Part shown: piece after piece, positions 1 through 5,181 of the stretch
Layout of the letters: each line of letters opens with the position of its first letter
Numbering within the stretch: position 1 is the first letter of the stretch
Source: an uncultured Coriobacteriales bacterium
Lineage (GTDB): Bacteria > Actinomycetota > Coriobacteriia > Coriobacteriales > Atopobiaceae
Reading direction: 5' to 3'
NCBI GenBank assembly: GCA_947305035.1
Contig: CAMZCV010000064.1
Span: 1 to 6,279, forward strand
DNA: 6,279 nt
The notes under the pieces: generated by a model
Database searches by the model: none
What the model saw: only the letters and a program-made list of their open reading frames with translations
Told to the model about the DNA's origin: nothing
Position numbers and translations under genes: made by a program

Positions 1-1446
1 GACGATGAGCTGCGGGATGACGTTGGGGATGAGGTGCTTGAAGATGCGCCTGGAGGCACGGATGCCCGTTGCCTCGGCGGCAACCATGAACTCCTGCTCG
101 CGCAGGGACAGGATCTGGCCGCGCACGAGACGGGCGATACCCGCCCAGCCCAGGAAGCCGAGGAGCAGCATGAGGTAGAGCATGCGGATCTGCGGATCGA
201 CGCGCATGGCATCCATGGCCGCGCCGAGGATGATGATGATCGGCATCGACGGGATGCAGTAGAACACGTCGACGATACGCATGATCAGGTTGTCAACCCA
301 GCCACCGCAGTAACCGGAGATGCCGCCCAGGATGACGCCGATGACCGTCTCGATGATGACGACGACGAAGCCGATGTAGAGCGACACGCGGCCACCGTAC
401 ATGAGGCGCGTGAGCATGTCCATGCCGTTGCGGTCGGTGCCCAGCCAGTGCTCGGCGGACGGCGAGCTGTACGTGTCGAACACGCGGGTGGACGTGGAAC
501 GGAGGATGGTCCAGCCAGCCTTGCCCGTATCCATGGTGATGGTGTAGTCGGCCGTGGTGCCATCGACGTCGGTGAAGGTGAACTGCTTCCCACCGCTCGA
601 GATGACGTCGACCAGCTCCTCCTTGAATTGGCGCGAGAGGAACACGTCGCCCATGACGGCGCGGATGGTGTAGCGGCTGGCGTAGGCGACCTCGGTGCCG
701 GATGCGTCCATGACGGCGCCTGCCTCATCGAGAGTATATGCAGTGCCTTCGAAGGTGAAGCTCGTCTGTTTCGTGGCCTGGGCCTCGAGGATGGCAAGCT
801 GCAGGCCGAAGGGAAGCTTGTCGTTGGACTGCGAGTTGCTCACCGTCTCGTAGGTGGCGACGGCGCACGGATCGGTCTCGCCATCGACGTAGATGAGGTA
901 GATATCCTCGCCCAGCAGCTCGTAACGATAGGTCACGCCCTTCGACTCGAAGGTGGCCTCGTTCTTCTTCAGGGACTGGGTGAACTTGGCGCGGGCCAGG
1001 CTGGGGAACGAGTTGGTAGAGGCCTCGATGTAGCGGAGGTCGGTGTTCTCGGTAACGCCGGCGAACGGCTTGTTCTGGTAGTCGGTGCGGTAGAACAGCT
1101 GCGCCTCGCCGTAGGGGCTCAGAACGCCACCCAGGAACGAGAAGATGAACATGAAGGCCAGGATGAAGAGTCCGACCATGGCCACGCGGTTGCGGAGGAA
1201 CCGCTTGACGACGAGCATCGTAGGAGAAAGCGTCTTGACGCGGCGGTCGTCGTTGAGGGAGTAGTCCTCGGTGTCGGCCATTGCAGCCGCATCCTGCTCG
1301 AGGGCCTTATCGACGGCGCTCTGCACCTTGTTGGCCGAGGCCTCTTCCTCGGCGCGGTTGCGCTCGTGGGTGTTGAGGGCCGCCTGGGGAACGTTCTGCA
1401 CGCGCAGCGGACGCTCGCCTTCGGTATGGGAGTCGAGAATGCTCAT
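1..1446 (-). CDS. oppC: Peptide ABC transporter permease, OppC/DppC-like, enlarged (3'-partial)
   Basis: This is the second channel subunit of an oligopeptide/dipeptide-type ABC importer in the cytoplasmic membrane. All 482 codons to the window edge are open, with no stop. Residues 1-76 are a charged, probably cytoplasmic extension. At 77-108 comes the usual OppC start (VVKRFLRNRVAMVG, then TM1). Residues about 112-331 are a large polar, beta-rich extracytoplasmic insertion. The channel domain then begins with the family signature HWLGTDRNGMDMLTRLMYGG (333-352; consensus HxLGTDxxGRDxxSRxxYG), followed by TM helices and the EAA loop at about 452-475 (AAEATGIRASRRIFKHLIPN) that docks the ATPase. 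Classical OppC is about 300 residues; this one exceeds 482 and still lacks its last TM helices. The ATG is preceded at 6 nt by GGGAGGTG, which directly follows the stop of the upstream permease, so translation is probably coupled. The family call is firm; the substrate (peptide versus another ligand) is inferred. Confidence 0.93.
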   Translation of the reverse strand, partial: MSILDSHTEGERPLRVQNVPQAALNTHERNRAEEEASANKVQSAVDKALEQDAAAMADTEDYSLNDDRRVKTLSPTMLVVKRFLRNRVAMVGLFILAFMFIFSFLGGVLSPYGEAQLFYRTDYQNKPFAGVTENTDLRYIEASTNSFPSLARAKFTQSLKKNEATFESKGVTYRYELLGEDIYLIYVDGETDPCAVATYETVSNSQSNDKLPFGLQLAILEAQATKQTSFTFEGTAYTLDEAGAVMDASGTEVAYASRYTIRAVMGDVFLSRQFKEELVDVISSGGKQFTFTDVDGTTADYTITMDTGKAGWTILRSTSTRVFDTYSSPSAEHWLGTDRNGMDMLTRLMYGGRVSLYIGFVVVIIETVIGVILGGISGYCGGWVDNLIMRIVDVFYCIPSMPIIIILGAAMDAMRVDPQIRMLYLMLLLGFLGWAGIARLVRGQILSLREQEFMVAAEATGIRASRRIFKHLIPNVIPQLIV

Positions 1447-1452
1447 GCTTCA

Positions 1453-1460
1453 CACCTCCC
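1453..1460 (-). promoter_or_regulatory. Ribosome binding site of oppC, abutting the oppB stop
   Basis: GGGAGGTG begins immediately after the TAG stop of oppB (1463-1461) and lies 6 nt before the oppC ATG. A ribosome terminating on oppB would be delivered onto the oppC start, consistent with equal production of the two channel subunits. Confidence 0.8.
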
Positions 1461-2447
1461 CTATGCGATACGTACGCGTGGATCGACCACGGCGTAGAGA
1501 ATGTCCGATATGAGGTTTCCGAGCAGCGTGAGGATCGCCATGAAGACCAGGTAGAACATGGAGAACGGGATGTCGCCCGCAACCATGGACTGGTAGGAGA
1601 CGAAGCCGATGCCCGGAATGGAGAACAGGGTCTCCGTGATGAGGGCGCCTGCGAACAGGCCCGGGAGCGATCCGCCCAGCATGGTGACGAGCGGGATCAG
1701 GGTGTTGCGGAACGCGTGGTGGTAGATGACCTTGTTCTCGGAGAGGCCCTTGGCGCGCGCCGTGCGGATGTAGTCGGCGTTGAGGACCTCGAGCATGTTG
1801 GTGCGCGTATAGCGCATGAGCGCGCCGATGGAGATGACTACGAGGGTCACGATGGGCATGACGAGGTGGTTGGCCCTGTCGAGGAACTTGCCCATGGCAT
1901 CGAGCTGCTCGTAGTGGCGGCCGATCAAGCCGCCGAGGTCGAACCAGTGCAGATGCACGGAGAATACGAGCTTGAGCAGGGAGGCGAAGAAGAACGTGGG
2001 GAACGAGAAGCACGCCAAGGCTATGATCGTGATTGCGTAGTCCACCTTCGTGTATTGCTTCGTCGCGGCGATGATGCCCAGCGGGATGGCGATGATGATC
2101 TCGAAGAAGAACGAGATGGCGCCCATGATGAAGCTGATCCACACGGAATCGGCGAACTTCTCCGTCACTGGGACGGTCCATTTCCAAGAGTCTCCGAAGT
2201 CGCCGCGGATCGCCCTGCCGCACCATGCGAAGAAACCGGGCACGATACCCTTGTCCATGCCGTACGTGGCAGAAAGCTGCGCCATCCACTCGTCGTAGCT
2301 CTTGGAGCCCGGCTGCATGGATTTCTCGCGTGCGATCTGCTCGAGGTAGGACGTGGGCAGGCAGCGCATAAGCACATAGATGATGAACGCTACGAAGATC
2401 AGGATCACCACCGATATGAGGATGCGCTTGATGATGAATTTCCTCAC
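1461..2447 (-). CDS. oppB: Peptide ABC transporter permease, OppB/DppB-like
   Basis: This is the first membrane channel subunit of the importer, complete at 328 residues, normal for OppB (about 300-340). It has TM1 at 8-28 after a short basic N-terminus, an extracytoplasmic segment 30-98 containing GDFGDSW (82-88), then five more predicted TM stretches (about 102-128, 136-165, 196-212, 252-275, 294-318). The EAA loop at 225-248 reads DYIRTARAKGLSENKVIYHH, the standard ATPase-contact motif. The end is also canonical: ETLFSIPGIG (272-281) and DPRVRIA at the C-terminus. The start is GTG at 2447: an in-frame TAA lies two codons upstream, and AGGGGGTG (2454-2461) sits 6 nt before it. It lies 103 nt after oppA, with a stem-loop between, and 14 nt before oppC. 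Family assignment is firm; the name oppB rather than dppB/appB is by convention only. Confidence 0.95.
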   Translation of the reverse strand: MRKFIIKRILISVVILIFVAFIIYVLMRCLPTSYLEQIAREKSMQPGSKSYDEWMAQLSATYGMDKGIVPGFFAWCGRAIRGDFGDSWKWTVPVTEKFADSVWISFIMGAISFFFEIIIAIPLGIIAATKQYTKVDYAITIIALACFSFPTFFFASLLKLVFSVHLHWFDLGGLIGRHYEQLDAMGKFLDRANHLVMPIVTLVVISIGALMRYTRTNMLEVLNADYIRTARAKGLSENKVIYHHAFRNTLIPLVTMLGGSLPGLFAGALITETLFSIPGIGFVSYQSMVAGDIPFSMFYLVFMAILTLLGNLISDILYAVVDPRVRIA

Positions 2448-2453
2448 GGATTA

Positions 2454-2461
2454 CACCCCCT
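2454..2461 (-). promoter_or_regulatory. Ribosome binding site of oppB (GTG start)
   Basis: AGGGGGTG, one mismatch from AGGAGGTG, lies 6 nt before the GTG at 2447. With the in-frame TAA two codons upstream it makes GTG the only reasonable start. Confidence 0.75.
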
Positions 2462-2474
2462 GCAATTACCATCA

Positions 2475-2508
2475 CGCGCCACCGTCCCCTGCCGGAGGCG
2501 GTGGCGCG
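2475..2508 (-). repeat. GC-rich intercistronic stem-loop between oppA and oppB
   Basis: CGCGCCACCG (2475-2484) and CGGTGGCGCG (2499-2508) are a perfect 10-bp inverted repeat. Inside it, one mismatch is followed by up to four further pairs around a four-base loop (2490-2493), making a very stable hairpin in the transcript. On the minus strand it begins 42 nt after the oppA stop and ends 13 nt before the oppB Shine-Dalgarno. There is no T-tract, so it is not a classical terminator. A role in protecting the upstream oppA message from 3' exonucleases, as for malE-malF type hairpins, or in partial termination is inferred. Confidence 0.65.
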
Positions 2509-2550
2509 CGACCTTACACTGTGTCTAGATACGAGTCCAAGGATCCGAGA

Positions 2551-4908
2551 CTAGTTCATCTCGATGTTCTCGATCTCGCTCTTCCAGTCGTAGAACGTGG
2601 TGATGTCCGGGGTGACCGTGGAGATGTTGACGCGCTCGGTCGAGAAGATGATGGCGTTCTGGCGCTGGTACGTGGGGATCTCGACGGCCCAGTCGAGGAC
2701 GGTGTCGAGAGCAGCCTTGTAGATCTGCTTGCGGTAGGCCTGGTCGGTAGAGGTGCGGCCTTCCATGATGAGATCGTCGAGGTCGGGGTCGGTGATGCGG
2801 TACATGTAGTTGGAGCCGCCCTGGTTCACGCCGCCGTTGGGGTTGACGCGGGAGCCGGTCGCCTTCTCGGGGTTCTTGGCGTCGGAGTAGTAGATCTGAT
2901 ACATATCCGGATCGCGGGTGGCGCCCCAAGCAGCGCACCAGATCTCGTGCTGGCCGGCCTCGATCTTGGTCCACAGGTCGGCGGAGTTGGAGAGGTCGTT
3001 GACGATGAGGTTGATGCCGAGGTTGGCAAGAGCGGCCTTGGCCTCGGTGAGGATCATGAACGCGGGGTGGTCGCCGGAGCCGTCGGCCGGGATCATGGCC
3101 TCATACTCGAGCTTGGCGCCCTCGGCGGGAGCGGTGACCTTGCCGTCGGCGACGGTGTAGCCGGCAGCCTCGAAGAAGCCGAGCGCGGCAGCTGCGGCGG
3201 CAGCGTACTTGGCATCGGCATCCATGTCGGACGTGTAGATGTCGTTGCCCGCAACGTCGGTGGAGAAGGCCAGACGGTAGTCGTCATCGGTGGCCTGCGG
3301 AGCGGCCCAGGAGGTGTTGGAGATCGGGTAGTTGATGACCGAGGCGGCCTCGCCGTAGTAGGAGTCGATGGCGACGTCGCGATAGACGGCGAAGATGGTG
3401 CCGAAAGCGCGGCGCAGGTTCTTGGAGGCATCGGAGGCAGGGTCGCCGGCAACGCACACGTTGTTGGGGTTCATGCCGATGTAGCCGTAGCCAAGGTTGT
3501 TGACGGTGGAGGTGGTGATCTTGTCGCCAGTGATCTCGCCGTTGCCGTTGGTCTGCGCGACCGCGTTGGCGGTGTCCTTCGACCAGGACGGATCGGTGAT
3601 GTCGACGGTGCCGGTGACGACGCCGTTGAGCTTGTCGGCATCGCTCATCTCACGGAACTGCAGGTACTTGGTCTTGGGAGCGCCCAGGAAGTAGCTCTCG
3701 TTGGCCTCGTAGTTGATGACGCCGTTCTCATACTTGATGAACTTGTAGGCGCCGGGGCCCAGGGGCTGCGTGGTCTTGGCGCGGACGCTGGAGAGGTCGC
3801 CCTTGGGGAAGCCGAAGGAGTTGTTGTCGTAGTCGTAGAGGGCGGGGTCGCCATAGTAGTGCATGGGCGGGAGGTTGAGCTGCAGCTGCTGGATGAGGGT
3901 TGCGTCGACCTGGGTGGCCTTGACGCGCATGCTGTAGTCGCCGGTCTTCTGGATGCCGGTGATGCTGGGCGCGGACTCGCCGGTCTCGACACCGACCTGG
4001 TAATCAGCGTAGTCGGGGAAGAGGTCGTCGACCGTGGAGCCGGCGTTCTCGGTGTTGATCAGGGAGACGACGTCGCCGCCGTAGGCCTCCATCATGACGT
4101 TGGCGAAGTCCTCGATCGTGGCGCCCTCGGGAACCTCGAAGCCCCAGTTGGGGGTGACCACAGAAAGGTCATCCTCAGCGGTGTTGGCACCAGCGGCGAT
4201 GAGGTAGTCGACGATCTCCTGGGCGATGGCGACGGCTGCCTTGTCAGCGGTCTCCCAGTAGTGCTTCTGCTGGTCCTCGGTCCAGTAGATGAAGTCGGTG
4301 TTGTCGCGGCCGGCGGCGACGATCAGGTTGTAGAGCGAGGCCATGCCGGAGCGGAACGCCTCCATGCCCTCGATCGGCATGGAGAACAGCGTGGAGGAGC
4401 CATCATAGGTGGGGTCGCAGACGACGTACATGTCGAAGATGGCGTCATCGATGGTGCAGGGCTCGCCGTCGGAGTGGACGATGTCCTCGCGCATGGTGAA
4501 GTCGTAGTCGACGGTGCCGTCGGCGTTCTCGGTGATGACGACGTCAGATGCGCCCTTGTAGGTGTAGTCGGTGCCATTGTATTCGCGGGTCTCGCCCTGG
4601 ATGCTGTTGTAGACATCCTGGCCCAGACGGTCATACGGGAAGAGGGCGATCTGCGTCATGGCAGCGGCGTCCTGGTCGTATGCTGTCTCGGCGAATAACG
4701 GCGAGAACTTGCTTGAGAAGTTGGAGTAACCGACGACGAGCGGGGTGTCGTTGCCAGAGGGCTCAGGCTCGGGCTCGGGAGCGGGCTCGCCCTCGCTGCC
4801 GCCCTCGTTGCCGCCCTGCTGGCCTCCGCCGTTGTTGCAGGCAGCCAGGGTCATGCCGGCAGCTGCAAGCGAACCGAAGAGGAAATTCCTACGGGTCAGG
4901 TCCTTCAT
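2551..4908 (-). CDS. oppA: Peptide ABC transporter substrate-binding lipoprotein, OppA/DppA-like (SBP_bac_5), Tat-type signal
   Basis: This is the extracytoplasmic binding protein of the importer, 785 residues. The N-terminus MKDLTRRNFLFGSLAAAG carries a twin-arginine motif (T5-R-R-N-F-L), and lipobox L21-A-A-C24 gives a lipid-anchored cysteine. A Gly/Glu/Pro linker follows (25-54, including EPAPEPEPEP). The mature domain starts near 55 and shows SBP family 5 features: MREDIVHSDGEP (139-150; consensus LRxGVkFsDGxP), GIQKTGDYSMRV (318-329), GPGAYKF (384-390) and a C-terminal lobe with WGATRDPDMYQIYYS (661-675). Typical OppA/DppA proteins are about 530-600 residues; part of the excess is a helical acidic insertion at about 192-312. 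The ATG at 4908 is chosen over an upstream in-frame GTG (4962) because AAAGGAAGGA lies 7 nt before it and the signal peptide then starts normally. It is first in the operon. Peptide specificity is inferred from family membership. Confidence 0.94.
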   Translation of the reverse strand: MKDLTRRNFLFGSLAAAGMTLAACNNGGGQQGGNEGGSEGEPAPEPEPEPSGNDTPLVVGYSNFSSKFSPLFAETAYDQDAAAMTQIALFPYDRLGQDVYNSIQGETREYNGTDYTYKGASDVVITENADGTVDYDFTMREDIVHSDGEPCTIDDAIFDMYVVCDPTYDGSSTLFSMPIEGMEAFRSGMASLYNLIVAAGRDNTDFIYWTEDQQKHYWETADKAAVAIAQEIVDYLIAAGANTAEDDLSVVTPNWGFEVPEGATIEDFANVMMEAYGGDVVSLINTENAGSTVDDLFPDYADYQVGVETGESAPSITGIQKTGDYSMRVKATQVDATLIQQLQLNLPPMHYYGDPALYDYDNNSFGFPKGDLSSVRAKTTQPLGPGAYKFIKYENGVINYEANESYFLGAPKTKYLQFREMSDADKLNGVVTGTVDITDPSWSKDTANAVAQTNGNGEITGDKITTSTVNNLGYGYIGMNPNNVCVAGDPASDASKNLRRAFGTIFAVYRDVAIDSYYGEAASVINYPISNTSWAAPQATDDDYRLAFSTDVAGNDIYTSDMDADAKYAAAAAAALGFFEAAGYTVADGKVTAPAEGAKLEYEAMIPADGSGDHPAFMILTEAKAALANLGINLIVNDLSNSADLWTKIEAGQHEIWCAAWGATRDPDMYQIYYSDAKNPEKATGSRVNPNGGVNQGGSNYMYRITDPDLDDLIMEGRTSTDQAYRKQIYKAALDTVLDWAVEIPTYQRQNAIIFSTERVNISTVTPDITTFYDWKSEIENIEMN

Positions 4909-4915
4909 CGTGCAA

Positions 4916-4925
4916 TCCTTCCTTT
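4916..4925 (-). promoter_or_regulatory. Ribosome binding site deciding the oppA start
   Basis: On the minus strand AAAGGAAGGA lies 7 nt upstream of the ATG at 4908. It supports that ATG rather than the in-frame GTG at 4962, which would add 18 residues in front of the twin-arginine signal peptide and has no comparable site before it. Confidence 0.8.
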
Positions 4926-4940
4926 CAAGAAAAAACAGGA

Positions 4941-4959
4941 CAAAAGCACCTCGCTTTTG
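4941..4959. promoter_or_regulatory. Dyad in the oppA leader (operator or weak attenuator hairpin)
   Basis: CAAAAGC (4941-4947) and GCTTTTG (4953-4959) form a perfect 7-bp inverted repeat with a 5-nt spacer. Read on the minus strand it lies just downstream of the candidate promoter, and six T's follow (4935 down to 4930) after a 5-nt gap. It could be a repressor operator at about +7 to +27, or an RNA hairpin resembling an intrinsic terminator. The stem is A/U-rich and the T-tract is set back, so strong termination seems unlikely. Confidence 0.45.
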
Positions 4960-4972
4960 CACATTCTCAGAA

Positions 4973-4981
4973 ATGTTAGCA
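4973..4981 (-). promoter_or_regulatory. Candidate extended -10 promoter of the oppABC operon
   Basis: On the minus strand TGC-TAACAT (4981 down to 4973) fits an extended -10 (TGn plus TAACAT, four of six). No convincing -35 lies 17 bp upstream. The start would be near 4967-4965, giving a leader of about 60 nt. A second, weaker possibility on the same strand is TTGTTA (5056-5051) with TATACC (5032-5027) at 18 bp; its -35 would overlap the -35 of the divergent MFS promoter. Confidence 0.35.
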
Positions 4982-5049
4982 CGTAGATTGATTGCAACCT
5001 CTTAAAAAGGCATGTTTCCGCCGAGCGGTATAAGCCACGAAACAATCTA

Positions 5050-5079
5050 GTAACAAACACTGCTTCGATATGGTAAGAT
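5050..5079 (+). promoter_or_regulatory. Candidate promoter for the MFS gene
   Basis: TGGTAAGAT (5071-5079) reads as an extended -10 (TGn plus TAAGAT, four of six matches). GTAACA (5050-5055, four of six to TTGACA) lies 18 bp upstream as a -35. Transcription would start near 5085-5087, giving a leader of about 95 nt that contains the short ORF and the hairpin. Assigned by eye only; no other plus-strand hexamer pair in the gap is better. Confidence 0.4.
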
Positions 5080-5090
5080 GACGTTCGTCA
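5079..5090. promoter_or_regulatory. Palindrome TGACG-tt-CGTCA at the MFS promoter (candidate operator)
   Basis: Two perfect 5-bp arms separated by 2 bp overlap the last base of the candidate -10 and the predicted start point of the MFS transcript. This is where a repressor dimer would block RNA polymerase. No regulator gene is in the window, so the binding protein is unknown, and a 5+5 palindrome can arise by chance. Confidence 0.3.
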
Positions 5091-5117
5091 CGACCCCAAT
5101 CCGAGAGGAACGCTGCC

Positions 5118-5138
5118 ATGGTGAAAGCTCGCAGCTAA
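5118..5138 (+). CDS. Possible six-codon leader peptide (MVKARS) upstream of the MFS gene
   Basis: A tiny ORF, ATG GTG AAA GCT CGC AGC TAA, is preceded by AGAGGA (5104-5109) 8 nt before the ATG. It ends 43 nt before the MFS start and is not in frame with it. Its last codon and stop lie inside the 5' arm of a hairpin whose 3' arm touches the MFS ribosome binding site. Short leaders with this geometry control inducible resistance and efflux genes by ribosome stalling. At this length, chance occurrence is quite possible, so the call rests on context rather than on the peptide. Confidence 0.3.
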   Translation: MVKARS

Positions 5139-5172
5139 CAGAAGAGATCATCAGGATTCCGCTCTTCAGCTG
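5132..5172 (+). promoter_or_regulatory. Hairpin abutting the MFS ribosome binding site
   Basis: GAAGAG (5141-5146) pairs perfectly with CTCTTC (5162-5167), and outside it CAGCT (5132-5136) pairs with AGCTG (5168-5172), leaving a four-base AACA bulge on the 5' side and a 15-nt loop. The 3' arm ends on the first G of the GGAGG Shine-Dalgarno (5172-5176). The structure could limit ribosome access to the MFS start and would be disrupted by a ribosome sitting on the leader ORF. There is no T-tract after it, so it is not an intrinsic terminator. Confidence 0.45.
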
Positions 5173-5179
5173 GAGGTAA
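5172..5179 (+). promoter_or_regulatory. Ribosome binding site of the MFS gene
   Basis: GGAGGTAA lies directly before the ATG at 5182 (GGAGG core to ATG 5 nt). It fixes the start codon of the MFS protein, and its first base forms part of the adjoining hairpin. Confidence 0.8.
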
Positions 5180-5181
5180 CC

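Larger units (their letters stand above)
4909..5181. other. Divergent intergenic control region
   Basis: This 273-bp gap is visibly more A/T-rich than the flanking genes and contains the 5' ends of two diverging transcription units. Besides the promoters, dyads and leader ORF listed separately, it holds a small palindrome CCGC-cga-GCGG (5018-5028), widely spaced GTTTC (5014-5018) and GAAAC (5039-5043) arms, and TATAAG (5029-5034, plus strand), which resembles a -10 but lacks a -35. No tRNA, conserved riboswitch core or protein-coding gene of ordinary size was recognised. Confidence 0.7.

Noticed and set aside
34..1497. Plus-strand open frame (487 codons) opposite oppC
   Set aside because: His/Asp/Glu/Val-rich composition without motifs, overlapping the oppC start and the oppB end. 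The minus strand shows unmistakable OppC signatures.
1450..2475. Minus-strand open frame (341 codons) overlapping oppB in another frame
   Set aside because: Its translation is Arg/His/Pro-rich and motif-free, whereas the neighbouring frame is a full canonical OppB with its own ribosome binding site.
2521..2557. Cluster of restriction-like hexamers (TCTAGA, GGATCC, ACTAGT) after oppA, resembling a cloning linker
   Set aside because: The sites are spaced by ordinary sequence, ACTAGT overlaps the natural TAG stop of oppA, and the operon continues normally. Coincidence is the simpler explanation than a vector junction or assembly artefact.
2380..4698. Long plus-strand open frame (772 codons) opposite oppA
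   Set aside because: Its translation is low-complexity Val/Gly/Asp/Leu with no domain, no ribosome binding site and no hydrophobic pattern. It is the expected antisense shadow of a GC-rich gene, while the minus strand encodes a clear OppA.
4741..4836. Glu/Pro and Gly-rich repeats after the oppA lipobox as a possible functional repeat array
   Set aside because: Short low-complexity linkers that tether a lipoprotein to the membrane are common in this family; nothing indicates a separate element.
4930..4959. Strong intrinsic terminator for a gene upstream of oppA
   Set aside because: No minus-strand gene lies upstream that would need it, the stem has only three G-C pairs, and the T-tract is 5 nt away. 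It is kept only as a possible leader element.
4909..5181. Search for tRNA, riboswitch, CRISPR or mobile-element ends in the intergenic gap
   Set aside because: No cloverleaf, no conserved riboswitch core that I recognise, no repeated spacers, and no terminal inverted repeats with target duplications were seen.
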